DNA from: Actinomycetes bacterium | Lineage (GTDB): Bacteria; Actinomycetota; Acidimicrobiia; Acidimicrobiales; RAAP-2 | Length of the DNA: 61,898 nt | Reading direction: 5' to 3' | NCBI GenBank assembly: GCA_021791895.1 | Contig: JAJYVS010000015.1 | Location: 1-61,898 of the forward strand | In this document: piece by piece, positions 33,621-42,431 of the stretch | How positions within the stretch are numbered: position 1 is the first letter of the stretch | Layout: each line of letters opens with the position of its first letter | Program-made: the position numbers and the translations under genes | The notes under the pieces: model-generated | Databases searched by the model: none | What the model was told of the DNA's origin: nothing | What the model saw: only the letters and a program-made list of their open reading frames with translations

Positions 33621-34412
33621 ATGGACGACGAGCTCGAGACCCCGTTGACCGGGGGCACCCTCGGCCCGGTGGCCCGGGTGGGCGACACGGTCCGCCGGGC
33701 GGGCGGGCCGTGGACACCCGTCGTCCACGCCCTCTTGCGCCACGTGCGGGCACGGGGCTTCGCCCTCGCCCCCGAGCCACTCGGCGTCGACGATCGGGAC
33801 CGGGAGATCCTCGCCTACATCCCGGGCACCACCGTGGGCTGGGAGCTCCCCTGGCCCCGGTTCGTGCGCGACGACCGGCTGCTCGAAGAGATGGGGGCGG
33901 CGACCGCCGCCTTCCACCGGGCGGTGGCCGACTTCTCGCCCGAGGGGATCGTCCCCTGGCAGTCGGGCCCGGCCCGGCTCGGGCCAGAGGAGATCGTCTG
34001 TCACCACGACCTCGCGCCCTACAACGCAGTGACAGTCGGGGGCCGGCTGGTCGGGATCATCGACTGGGACCTGGCCGGCCCGGGGAGCACCCGGTCGGAC
34101 CTGGCCTTCGTGGCTTGGCAGTGGGTGCCCCTCCACGGGCCCGGCGTCACGAGGATGTTCGGCTGGAGGCGCCCGCCGGACCGGGCCCGGCGGCTCCGGC
34201 TGCTGCTCGACGCCTACGGCCTGACCGAGCGCGACGGGTTCCTCGACGACGTGGTCGAACGGGTCGGCTACAACCGCGATGTCATGGTCCGGCGGGCGGC
34301 CGAGGGGAACGAGGCCTACCGGCGCCTGATCGACGAGGGGCACCTGGCCGGGATGGACGAGGCCCTGGGGTTCCTGGCCGAGCACGGCTCCCGGCTCCAG
34401 GACCAGCTCTGA
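33621..34412 (+). CDS. APH-family phosphotransferase-like kinase
   Basis: 263 residues. The catalytic loop IVCHHDLAPYNAV and the metal-binding GIIDWDLAGPGSTRSDLAFVAW are typical, with HxDxxxxN conserved. The N-terminal lobe is short (VARVGDTVRRAGG) and the strongly conserved ATP-lobe lysine is not obvious, so nucleotide handling may differ. Starts 12 bases after the hypothetical gene. A PIG-L deacetylase follows 46 bases on, repeating the kinase-deacetylase order at 17.4-19.2 kb. Confidence 0.8.
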   Translation: MDDELETPLTGGTLGPVARVGDTVRRAGGPWTPVVHALLRHVRARGFALAPEPLGVDDRDREILAYIPGTTVGWELPWPRFVRDDRLLEEMGAATAAFHRAVADFSPEGIVPWQSGPARLGPEEIVCHHDLAPYNAVTVGGRLVGIIDWDLAGPGSTRSDLAFVAWQWVPLHGPGVTRMFGWRRPPDRARRLRLLLDAYGLTERDGFLDDVVERVGYNRDVMVRRAAEGNEAYRRLIDEGHLAGMDEALGFLAEHGSRLQDQL

Positions 34413-34458
34413 GCGCCGGATCGAGACGGTCCGGGGCCGCGGATGCAATGCTCGGGAG

Positions 34459-35295
34459 ATGGCGATCGCGCACCTCACCCTCATGGCCGTCCATGCCCAT
34501 CCCGACGACGAGTCGTCCAGCACCGGCGGGGTGCTGGCCCGCTACGCCGACGAGGGCGTCCGCACCGTGCTCGTGACCTGCACCAACGGTGAGTACGGCG
34601 ACGGCCCCGACCACGTGAAACCGGGCGAGGACGGTCACAACCCCGAACAGGTGGCGAAGACCCGGCTGACCGAGCTCGACGAGGCGTGCCGGCACCTCGG
34701 CGTGACCCACCTCGAACGCCTCGGCTACCACGACTCGGGCATGCCCGACTGGGAGTACAAGGACGGCGACCACGTGTTCTGCAACGTCCCGCTCCAGGAG
34801 TCGGCCGGGCGGGTGGCGGCCCTGGTCGAGCAGTACCGGCCTGACGTCCTCGTCACCTACGACGGCCAGGACGGCTACGGCCACCCAGACCACCTGCAGG
34901 CCCACCGGGTCGCGCTCGAGGCGTTCCGGCGCACCGGCGTCCCGAAGAAGCTCTACTTCATCGCGCGGCGCCGACGGGACTGGGACCGGCTGCGCGAACG
35001 CATGGCCGCCGCCGGCGTCGAGGTGCCGACCCCACGGCGGCCCGAGGACCCCGAGGCCCTGCGCCGGATGGAAGAGCGCGAGGCCCGGATCACCACCACC
35101 GTCGATGTGTCCGCCGTAGCCGCCCGGAAGCGGGCGGCGCTGGCGGCCCACGCCAGCCAGCTGGACCAGTCGTGGTGGGTCCGCTTCCCCGAGGACGCCT
35201 TCGCCGAGGTGTTCGGGGAGGAGACCTTCATCCGGGCCGAGGACCGCACCGGCACGCCGGTCCCCGAGGACGACCTCTTCGCCGGGTTGCGCTGA
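34459..35295 (+). CDS. MshB/Mca-like PIG-L zinc de-N-acetylase
   Basis: 278 residues. The zinc motif AHPDDESSSTGGVLARY is intact, with the third ligand in YGHPDHLQAHRVALEAF. This arrangement and the long C-terminal part (DQSWWVRFPEDAFAEVFGEETF) match actinobacterial MshB and Mca, which act on GlcNAc-inositol and on mycothiol S-conjugates. I favour an Mca/LmbE-like role in mycothiol-dependent detoxification, but MshB is possible. A GGGAG site precedes the ATG. Its stop overlaps the most plausible start of the GNAT gene. Confidence 0.85.
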   Translation: MAIAHLTLMAVHAHPDDESSSTGGVLARYADEGVRTVLVTCTNGEYGDGPDHVKPGEDGHNPEQVAKTRLTELDEACRHLGVTHLERLGYHDSGMPDWEYKDGDHVFCNVPLQESAGRVAALVEQYRPDVLVTYDGQDGYGHPDHLQAHRVALEAFRRTGVPKKLYFIARRRRDWDRLRERMAAAGVEVPTPRRPEDPEALRRMEEREARITTTVDVSAVAARKRAALAAHASQLDQSWWVRFPEDAFAEVFGEETFIRAEDRTGTPVPEDDLFAGLR

Positions 35296-35771
35296 CACCG
35301 GCGGCGCACCGTCCTCGGCCAGCCCGAAGCGGCGGGGCGGCGGCGCCGGGAGTCACCTGCGCCTGGCGGGGGCCGCTCGGCGGCGACGAGCTGGTCGACC
35401 TGGTGCGCTCGCACGGCGGCGTCCCATCGGCCGGCTGGTGGGACCGGATCCGCCCCCACAGCCTCGGCTGGGTGACGGCCCGGGACGCCGACGGCCTGCT
35501 GGTGGGCTTCGCCAACGTGGCCTGGGACGGCGACGACCACGCCTTCCTCCTCGACCCGAAGACCCGGGGCGCACTGCAGCGCCGGGGCATCGGGACCGCC
35601 GTCGTCGCGGCGGCAGTCGCCGGGGCGCGGACGGCGGGGTGCGAGTGGCTCCACGTCGACTTCGTCGACGACCTGGCCCCCTTCTACCTCGGCGCCTGCG
35701 GCTTCACCAAGACAGCCGCCGGCCTCGTCCACCTGCGCCAGGCGGCGGCGCCCGGCGACCCTCAGCGGTAG
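35292..35771 (+). CDS. GNAT-family N-acetyltransferase (start uncertain)
   Basis: The GNAT fold begins at TCAWRGPLGGDELVDLV near 35355 and includes the CoA-binding loop RRGIGTAVVAAAVAGA and LAPFYLGACGFTKT. No ATG or GTG lies at a sensible place. The frame has a CTG (35292) that overlaps the deacetylase stop, or a GTG at 35172 that would lie 124 bases inside that gene. I give the CTG only as a working start; the real N-terminus may begin in the overlap. It is co-transcribed with the deacetylase and may acetylate a related substrate. Its end overlaps the convergent ABC gene by 10 bases. Confidence 0.7.
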   Translation: MTPAAHRPRPARSGGAAAPGVTCAWRGPLGGDELVDLVRSHGGVPSAGWWDRIRPHSLGWVTARDADGLLVGFANVAWDGDDHAFLLDPKTRGALQRRGIGTAVVAAAVAGARTAGCEWLHVDFVDDLAPFYLGACGFTKTAAGLVHLRQAAAPGDPQR

Positions 35772-37552
35772 CCGCTGGCCTGGAGCCGGTAGAGCTCCGC
35801 GTACCGCCCGCCTCTGGCCAGGAGCTGGTCGTGGTTCCCGAGCTCCTCGATCGCCCCGCCGTCGAGCACCACGATGAGGTCGGCCATGCGCACGGTCGAG
35901 AACCGGTGGCTCACGAGGATCGTGACCCCGCCCTGCGCGTTGGCCACCTGGCGGGCGGCACCGGCGAAGCGTTCGAAGAGCTGGTGCTCGGTGGGCGCGT
36001 CGAGGCTGGCGGTCGGTTCGTCGAGCAGGAGGACGAGGGGCGCCTCGCGCATCATGGCCCGCCCGAGGGCGGTCTTCTGCCACTGCCCGATCGACAGCTC
36101 GGTGCCGTCGAACTCCCGGCCGAGCTGGGTGGCCAGGCCCTGGGGGAGGACCTCGACGAGGTCCTCGGCCGCTCCGCGGGCGAGGGCCGCACCCACCTTG
36201 GCCGACGAGCCCATGTCGGGGACGGAGCCGACGCCGATCGACTCTCTGGCCACCAGCTCGAAGCGGGCGAAGTCCTGGAACCCGGCCGAGATCCGGGCCC
36301 GCCACTCCTCGATGTCGAAGGACCGCAGGTCGGTGCCGTCCACGCTGATGCGCCCCGAGGTCGGCTCGTACAGGCGGACCAGCAGTTTGGCCAGCGTGGT
36401 CTTGCCGGCGCCGTTCTCCCCCACCACCGCCACGGTGGCCCCCCGGGGCAGGCTCAGGTCCACCCGCTGGAGCACCGGACGGTCCGTCCCCGGGTAGGCG
36501 AAGCTCACCGAGTCGAACGAGATGCCCCGCCGCAGCACGGCCGGGACCGGCCGCCGCGTTGGCGGGTCGGCGGCCGCCCTGGCCTCGGCGGCGAAATCGG
36601 ACAGCCAAACGAGGCGGCCCACCGCGCGGTAGGTGCGGATCAGCCAGGCCACGTTCCAACCCAGCTCGGCCAGCTGCATGTTCATCTGGGCCCCGAGGCT
36701 GAGCACGAGGAGCACCGAGCCGACCGAGACGGCACCGGTCCGGGCCAAATGCATCGACCACAGGACGGCCCCGGCGTACCCGGCGCCGAAGACCATCCAG
36801 GCCGCCGTGACCCCGGCGGTGTTGCGGGCGGCGAGACGGACCCGGGCCCGCTCGAGTTGGGCGAAGAGCGCGCCGTGGCGCTCGACGATCTCGCGCCCTA
36901 GGCCGAACAGGCGCACCTCCTTGGCCGCCAACGGTTCGGTCGCCAGCTCGAGGAGGTGGCGGAGCCGGCGGTTCTCCTCGGCCTGGGAGTCGAGCAGGTT
37001 CTCGAGCGAGACGTCGGCCCGGCCGTTCGCCACCGCCGCCGGCAGGCCGACGAGCGGGAGGAGCGCGAGGACCGGGCGCACCGAGCCCAGCAGGACGATG
37101 ACCGTCAGGGTGGACACCACCGATGCCAGGGTCCACGAGATGGGGTTGAACGGGTTGGCCAGGTAGGTGCGCTCGGTGCGGATCAGCTCCATCCGGTCGG
37201 CGTACTCGGGCAGCTCGTGATGGGTCACGCCGGGGACCGCGGCGACCAGGTCCATCAGGTAGGTGTCCAGGTACAGCTGGGTGTTCTCGCGCAGCCGGGC
37301 CCGGATGCTGAACGACCACCACGCGCTGACCCGGTTGAGGAAGGTGAGCCCGATCATGATGACCGCCCCGGCCAAGGCCTGGGTGCCGCGGTGGTCGAGG
37401 ATCCCGTTCGCGATGAGCTTCAGCCCGAGCGCCCGCACCGGCCACGACGCGTACTGGCCGGTGGCCGTGAGCACGGCGGCGACCGAGCGGAAGGGGTCGG
37501 CCCGCAGCGAGATCGCGACCATCAGCCGCGCCCGGCGGAGCGCCTCGGTCAT
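35762..37552 (-). CDS. ABC exporter half-transporter, TMD-NBD (second of a pair)
   Basis: 596 residues. The membrane domain (about 1-310) contains six hydrophobic segments; the ATPase domain has Walker A GENGAGKTT, Walker B VLLLDEPTASLD with catalytic Glu, and H-loop SHRFST. The signature motif is LSIGQWQK, not LSGGQ. It starts one base after the stop of its partner gene, and both are on the minus strand, so they form a heterodimeric exporter. The type is that of multidrug or lipid exporters; the substrate is unknown. Confidence 0.88.
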   Translation of the reverse strand: MTEALRRARLMVAISLRADPFRSVAAVLTATGQYASWPVRALGLKLIANGILDHRGTQALAGAVIMIGLTFLNRVSAWWSFSIRARLRENTQLYLDTYLMDLVAAVPGVTHHELPEYADRMELIRTERTYLANPFNPISWTLASVVSTLTVIVLLGSVRPVLALLPLVGLPAAVANGRADVSLENLLDSQAEENRRLRHLLELATEPLAAKEVRLFGLGREIVERHGALFAQLERARVRLAARNTAGVTAAWMVFGAGYAGAVLWSMHLARTGAVSVGSVLLVLSLGAQMNMQLAELGWNVAWLIRTYRAVGRLVWLSDFAAEARAAADPPTRRPVPAVLRRGISFDSVSFAYPGTDRPVLQRVDLSLPRGATVAVVGENGAGKTTLAKLLVRLYEPTSGRISVDGTDLRSFDIEEWRARISAGFQDFARFELVARESIGVGSVPDMGSSAKVGAALARGAAEDLVEVLPQGLATQLGREFDGTELSIGQWQKTALGRAMMREAPLVLLLDEPTASLDAPTEHQLFERFAGAARQVANAQGGVTILVSHRFSTVRMADLIVVLDGGAIEELGNHDQLLARGGRYAELYRLQASGYR

Positions 37553-37553
37553 C

Positions 37554-39401
37554 TCAGAGCGCCCCGAAACGCTCGGCCTGGAGCCGGTACATGGTCGCGT
37601 ACACCCCGCCGGCCGCGAGGAGCTCGGCGTGGGTGCCGGCCTCGACGACCCGGCCGTGCTCGACCACCACGATCGAGTCGGCCCGGCGCACGGTCGAGAA
37701 CCGGTGCGAGATGACGATGGTGGTCGTCCCCCGGGTCACCTCCAAGAAGCGCTCGTAAACCTCCGCCTCCCCCCGGACGTCGAGGGCCGCGGTCGGCTCG
37801 TCGAGGATGAGGACCCCGGCCCCGCCGGCCCGGACGGCGAAGAGCGCGCGGGCCAACGCCAGGCGCTGCCATTCGCCCCCCGAGAGCTGGGTCCCCGAGC
37901 TGAACTGCGCGCTAAGGGGGGTCGACCAGCCCTCGGCCAGCCGCCCGACGACCCGGTCGGCACCGGCGAGCTCGACCGCCTCGGCCACCGCCCGCTCCTC
38001 CCCGCGACGGTCGAGCGCGCCGAAGGCCACGTTGTCGTAGGCCGACAGCTCGAACTGCACGTAGTCCTGGAACACCGCGGCGACCCGGCGGTGCCAACCG
38101 TCGGCCCCGTCGGGACGCAACGACGCCAGGTCGACGCCGTCGACGCTGATCCGACCCTCGTCGGGGTCGTAAAAGCGGCAGAGCAGCTTCATGAGCGTCG
38201 TCTTGCCCGCCCCGTTGGCCCCGACGATGGCGAGCGAGCGCCCGGCAGGGATCTCGAGGTCGAAGCGGTCGAACACCGCGGCCGGGTGGCCAGGATAGGC
38301 GAAGCGCACCTGTTCGAACCGGATCGCCTGGCGCGGCAGGCCTGCGGCCGACTCGGTCCCTCCGACCACCGGGCGCCAGCCGACACCGAGGCCGGCATCC
38401 GGCGACCGGGCGGGGGGCGACTCGGTCGTGGCCGTCTCGACCTCGTCGATGCGCCCGAGCGCCCGCCCGCACTCCGAGAGCAGCCAGTGCGAGTCCTGGT
38501 ACTGGCTGAGCACCGCCCCGCCCAGCACCGCCTGGCCGGCCGCGGTGGCCGCGCCGAGCGAGAGCACCCCGGCGAGCCCGGCGTGCACCACACTCCACAG
38601 GGCGAACAGCTCGGCCCCGCCCAGCGCGAGCGCCGCCCAGACGGCCGTCCACCACCCCTCCCGCCGGGCCCGCCACACGTCGGCCATGACCGCGAGCCAG
38701 CCCTGCCGGTAGCGGTCGACCAGCCAGCCGGCCAGTCCGAACACCCGCGTCTCCTTGGCCGGCGCCGCGCCGAGCGCCACCGTCCGCAGGTAGTAGGAGC
38801 GCCGGAGCGCCTCGGTGCGGCCGTAGAGCACCACCGTGACCTCGTGCCAGTGCCTCCGCGAGACCGCGAAGACCACGGCGTACCCGACCATCAGGATCGG
38901 CGCGAGCCACCACTCGAAGTGGGCCACGATGACCAACGAACCGAGGCCCTGCACCCACATGGCGATCACCTGGGCCAGGTAGTAGGCGGCCTGCCCGGGG
39001 GTCATGTCGGTCAGGCCGCCCTGGGCCTGGACGACCCGGTCCCGCACGGCGGGGTCCTCCACGTGGGCCAGCCCCGCCGGCGCCGACATCGCCACCATGA
39101 GCCGCTGGGTCAGGGACTGGTCGACCTGGCGCCACAGACTGCGGCCGAGCTCCTCGCGCAGCGGGTCCATGACCCGCTCGGCTGCGAAGACCGCGATGAC
39201 GATCACCGTCGGGAAGAGGGCGCTCCGGGAGGCGCCGAGGGCGCCCACGAGGGCGCCGCTCGCCAGCATGAACACCGGCAGCAGAGCACCGGAGAGGACG
39301 CCGAGCCCGATCACCGCCGCGCTGAGGAGCGTGTTGGCGCGGGCGAACGCCGCCACCAGCGCGATCGGGGCGCGCACCCGCGCCGCGAGAACCCCACCCA
39401 T
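37554..39401 (-). CDS. ABC exporter half-transporter, TMD-NBD (first of a pair)
   Basis: 615 residues from ATG 39401, which has GGGAGGG eight bases upstream; the frame is open to 39494 but that start has no site. Six hydrophobic segments precede the ATPase domain. Walker A is GANGAGKTT, signature LSGGEWQRLALARAL, Walker B VLILDEPTAALD and H-loop SHRFST. Signature is again not the classical LSGGQ. The gene is divergent from a small monooxygenase-like gene with 117 bases between. Expected to pair with the following half-transporter as a heterodimer. Confidence 0.88.
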   Translation of the reverse strand: MGGVLAARVRAPIALVAAFARANTLLSAAVIGLGVLSGALLPVFMLASGALVGALGASRSALFPTVIVIAVFAAERVMDPLREELGRSLWRQVDQSLTQRLMVAMSAPAGLAHVEDPAVRDRVVQAQGGLTDMTPGQAAYYLAQVIAMWVQGLGSLVIVAHFEWWLAPILMVGYAVVFAVSRRHWHEVTVVLYGRTEALRRSYYLRTVALGAAPAKETRVFGLAGWLVDRYRQGWLAVMADVWRARREGWWTAVWAALALGGAELFALWSVVHAGLAGVLSLGAATAAGQAVLGGAVLSQYQDSHWLLSECGRALGRIDEVETATTESPPARSPDAGLGVGWRPVVGGTESAAGLPRQAIRFEQVRFAYPGHPAAVFDRFDLEIPAGRSLAIVGANGAGKTTLMKLLCRFYDPDEGRISVDGVDLASLRPDGADGWHRRVAAVFQDYVQFELSAYDNVAFGALDRRGEERAVAEAVELAGADRVVGRLAEGWSTPLSAQFSSGTQLSGGEWQRLALARALFAVRAGGAGVLILDEPTAALDVRGEAEVYERFLEVTRGTTTIVISHRFSTVRRADSIVVVEHGRVVEAGTHAELLAAGGVYATMYRLQAERFGAL

Positions 39402-39518
39402 CGTCACACCCTCCCACAACCGCCGGACCGGACGGTCCGACGCGTCGCTCGTCCCCGACCGAGGCCACACGAGGTCGCTTCCGGGCTTTGCCACGCCGGT
39501 CCCCTAAGCTCACGGCCG

Positions 39519-39803
39519 GTGATGGAGATCACGCGGTTCCGCCTGTCGGCCGGGGTGGGCGAGGCGGAGTTCCTGCGGGCCGACAAGGCGCTGCAAGAGG
39601 ACGTCGCCTATCAACAGCCCGGCCTCCTGCGGCGGACGACCGCCCGGGGCGAGGACGGGTGGGTGGTGGTCGACCTGTGGCGATCGGCCGAGGACGCCGA
39701 CGCAGGCGTCGGGGCCGGCGGCGCCGACCCGGCCGTCGTGCGGTTCTTGTCACTCGTCGAGGCGGCCTCGCTTCGGACCGAGCGCTACCACGAAGTGGGC
39801 TGA
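39519..39803 (+). CDS. ABM-like (antibiotic biosynthesis monooxygenase fold) small protein
   Basis: 94 residues from GTG 39519 (an ATG lies one codon on). A TAAGCT hexamer ends eight bases before the GTG. The ferredoxin-like dimeric alpha-beta barrel pattern is suggested by MEITRFRLSAGVGEAEFLRAD, VAYQQPGLLRRTT and EDGWVVVDLWRSAEDADAG. Proteins of this fold are often enzymes or binders of small ligands. No haem or metal ligand is obvious; role unknown. Confidence 0.65.
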   Translation: MMEITRFRLSAGVGEAEFLRADKALQEDVAYQQPGLLRRTTARGEDGWVVVDLWRSAEDADAGVGAGGADPAVVRFLSLVEAASLRTERYHEVG

Positions 39804-39852
39804 GCCGACCGGGCGGACCGGCGGCCCCCCCTGCGCCCAACCGGGTGGGACC

Positions 39853-40878
39853 GTGTCCCGGCGGGCGCGGCCCGTCTCGACCTGGCTCGCGGCGACCCTC
39901 GCCGGCGCGACCCTCGCCGGCACCCTGATCACGACCACCGGGGAGGCCGCCTCGGCCACCGGGATCACCGAGGTCCCAGTCGGGGTGGGCACGCCCCCGC
40001 TCACCGGCACGATCACCCTGCCCGCCGGGACCGGGCCGTTCCCGGCCGTGGTCCTGGTGTCGGGGTCGGGGCCGAACGACCAGAACGAGACGGTCGGGCC
40101 CAACCATCCGTTCCTCGACATCGCCGAGGGGCTGGCCGCCGATGGGATCGCCACCATCCGCTACGACAAGCGCACGTTCGACTACCCGGCGAGCATCGAC
40201 CCGAGGACGTTCACGCCGGTCGAGGAGTACGTCCCCGACGCGCTGGCGGCCATCGCCCTCTTACGCCACGACCGGGCGATCGACCCCCGTCGCATCTTCG
40301 TCCTCGGCCACTCACAGGGCGGCACCTACGCCCCGCTCATCGCGAAGCGGGCCCCCGAGGTGGCCGGGGTGATCCTGCTAGCGGCGAGCTCCGAACCCCT
40401 GGGTCGGGCCCTCTTGCGCCAGACCCGGTACCTCGCCTCCTTGCCCGGGGTGATCGGACAGCGGGCCACCGGCGAACTCTCCCAGGTGGCCCGCATCGCC
40501 GCCGAGATCTCCGACGTGAGGACGCTCGAGGCCGACCCGCCCTCGAGTGTCCTCTTCGGCGGGGTCGGCCCGGCCTACTACCTGAGCGGCCTGCGCTACC
40601 ACGAGGTCGCCGTGGCCCGGTCCCTCCCCCAGCCCCTCCTCCTGCTCCAGGGGGACCGGGACTACCAGGTCACCGTCCGCAACGACCTCGACGTGTGGCT
40701 GCGGGGCCTCCGGGGCCGCAAGGGCGTGACCGTGGTGCAGTTCCCCCGCGCCGACCATCTGTTCTTGGACGGGACGGGACCGCCGACCCCAGCCGAGTAC
40801 CAGGTGGCCGGGCACGTGGACCCGGCCGTCATCACGGCCATCGCCTCGTTCGTCCGCCGGATCGGGCGGCGGCGGTAG
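39853..40878 (+). CDS. Secreted alpha/beta hydrolase
   Basis: 341 residues. A signal peptide (RPVSTWLAATLAGATLAGT, then TTTGEAASA) is followed by an alpha/beta hydrolase with nucleophile Ser in FVLGHSQGGTYA, Asp in LLLQGDRDYQVT and His in FPRADHLFLDG. The oxyanion region is VSGSGPNDQNE. This resembles secreted esterases or dienelactone hydrolase-like enzymes. The GTG start has no strong ribosome binding site. Substrate unknown. Confidence 0.85.
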   Translation: MSRRARPVSTWLAATLAGATLAGTLITTTGEAASATGITEVPVGVGTPPLTGTITLPAGTGPFPAVVLVSGSGPNDQNETVGPNHPFLDIAEGLAADGIATIRYDKRTFDYPASIDPRTFTPVEEYVPDALAAIALLRHDRAIDPRRIFVLGHSQGGTYAPLIAKRAPEVAGVILLAASSEPLGRALLRQTRYLASLPGVIGQRATGELSQVARIAAEISDVRTLEADPPSSVLFGGVGPAYYLSGLRYHEVAVARSLPQPLLLLQGDRDYQVTVRNDLDVWLRGLRGRKGVTVVQFPRADHLFLDGTGPPTPAEYQVAGHVDPAVITAIASFVRRIGRRR

Positions 40879-40957
40879 CGGAGGGCGGGCCTGGTGGAGG
40901 TGCCCGGTCGCGCCGGACACGCCTCCATCGCCGTCGGGCGGGACGACCGCCTGGGCC

Positions 40958-41308
40958 CTACTGCTGCACCAGCATGAGCGGGTTGCCCTCGGGGTCGCGC
41001 ACCCCGGCCAGGGTCGGGCCGCCGGGCACGTCGAAGGGCTCGATCGTCACGGTGGCTCCGAGCCGCCGGGCGAGCTCGAGCGCGGCGCCGAGTTCGCGGA
41101 CCTGGACGTAGAGGGTCACGTTCGGTTCCCCCTCGCGGATGTGCCCGCCGGGGCCGGGCTCGGGACCCCCGATGCCCGGGGAGACCGGGGCGATCGGGCC
41201 GTCGCCGATCTCCCAGTTGCACAGGGCGCGATAGAAGGCCGCCTGGCGGGCCGGATCGCGCGCCGTCAGCTCCCAGTGCACCACCGGTCGTGCCCAGTCC
41301 TCGCCCAT
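40958..41308 (-). CDS. VOC-family protein
   Basis: 116 residues from ATG 41308 with AGGCGG upstream; the frame is open further right but that is intergenic. The N-terminal PVVHWELTARDPARQAAFYRAL and C-terminal VRDPEGNPLMLVQQ frame a single VOC repeat pair. Metal ligands are not all obvious: His from VVHWEL, and the last position has Leu-Met where metal enzymes have Glu. It may be a binding protein, such as a resistance-type VOC, rather than an enzyme. Confidence 0.75.
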   Translation of the reverse strand: MGEDWARPVVHWELTARDPARQAAFYRALCNWEIGDGPIAPVSPGIGGPEPGPGGHIREGEPNVTLYVQVRELGAALELARRLGATVTIEPFDVPGGPTLAGVRDPEGNPLMLVQQ

Positions 41309-41465
41309 CGGTCCGCCTTTCGCGCCCCCGACGTTACGGCACGGGCCGCGGGCGTGTGCCCGGGTCCCCGGTCCCCGGCGCGGCGCGCCCGTCGGGGAAT
41401 GGGGCGGCGCCCGAGGGTGTTGTAGGCGCGCGGTCGCCAACCCGGTGGCCGCGAGGAGGCGGACC

Positions 41466-42419
41466 ATGCCCGCAGTCACCGTCGACAACCTGCTCGTGCT
41501 CCCCCGGATCGAGCCCCGGGGATCCGCCTCGCGTCCCCGGGCGGTCCGGAGCGTCACCACGGCGCCGTCGGGGTTGGAGGGCGAGGGCTTCCCGGTTCGC
41601 CGGGCCTTCGCCGGGGTGTCCCTGGCCGACCTCGACCCCTTCGTCCACATGGACCAGATGGGCGAGGTCGACTACGGGCCGGGCGAACCCAGGGGCACCG
41701 CCTGGCACCCCCACCGCGGCTTCGAGACCGTCACCTACATGATCGACGGGACGTTCCAGCACCAGGACTCGATCGGCGGCGGCGGCCTCATCACCGACGG
41801 GGCGACCCAGTGGATGACGGCCGGCGCCGGGATCCTCCACATCGAGGCTCCGCCGGAGTCACTCGTCGTGAGCGGGGGCCTCTTCCACGGGATCCAGCTG
41901 TGGGTCAACCTCCCGGCCGCCGACAAGTGGGTCAACCCCCGCTACCAGGACATCGAGCCCGGCGCGGCCGCGCTCTTGTCCTCGCCCGACGGCGGGGCGC
42001 TCGTACGGGTCATCGCCGGGGTGGTGGCCGGCCACCGCGGCCCGGGAATCACCCACACGCCGATCGCCCTCGTGCACGCGACCGTCTCGCCCGGTGCCCG
42101 GCTGGTCCTGCCGTGGCCGGCCCGCTACAACGCCCTGGCCTATGCCCTCTCGGGGCACGGGACGGTCGGCGACGAAGGGCGGCCGCTCCACACCGGCCAG
42201 TTGGCGGTCCACGGCGAGGGCGACCATGTCGTCCTGGCCGCCGGTGAGGTCGGGGACGCCGCCTTCGACGTCCTCGTGCTCGGGGGCGAGCCGATCCGCG
42301 AGCCGGTGGCCGCCTACGGGCCGTTCGTCATGAGCTCCCGGGCGGAACTGGCCCAGGCGTTCGAGGACTACCGGGCCGGCCGGCTGGGGACGGTCCCGGC
42401 CGACCACATCGGGCACTGA
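41466..42419 (+). CDS. Pirin-family cupin protein
   Basis: 317 residues from ATG 41466 with GAGGAGGCGGACC upstream. The metal-binding region WHPHRGFETVTYMIDG, HQDSIGGGGLI and QWMTAGAGILHIE has the three His and one Glu typical of pirin. The second cupin domain contains LFHGIQLWVNLP and YNALAYALSGHG. Bacterial pirins can have quercetin 2,3-dioxygenase activity or act as regulators. No regulator partner gene is next to it. Confidence 0.9.
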   Translation: MPAVTVDNLLVLPRIEPRGSASRPRAVRSVTTAPSGLEGEGFPVRRAFAGVSLADLDPFVHMDQMGEVDYGPGEPRGTAWHPHRGFETVTYMIDGTFQHQDSIGGGGLITDGATQWMTAGAGILHIEAPPESLVVSGGLFHGIQLWVNLPAADKWVNPRYQDIEPGAAALLSSPDGGALVRVIAGVVAGHRGPGITHTPIALVHATVSPGARLVLPWPARYNALAYALSGHGTVGDEGRPLHTGQLAVHGEGDHVVLAAGEVGDAAFDVLVLGGEPIREPVAAYGPFVMSSRAELAQAFEDYRAGRLGTVPADHIGH

Positions 42420-42431
42420 GGGACCCGGCTC

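Noticed and set aside
31887-34412. APH-like genes as proof of antibiotic resistance
   Set aside because: The catalytic motifs are shared with many non-drug kinases, so resistance cannot be claimed from sequence.
34953-39803. Two frames of about 830-846 residues across the ABC transporters
   Set aside because: One is the other-frame shadow, one is antisense; both are Arg/Gly/Pro-rich with no motifs.
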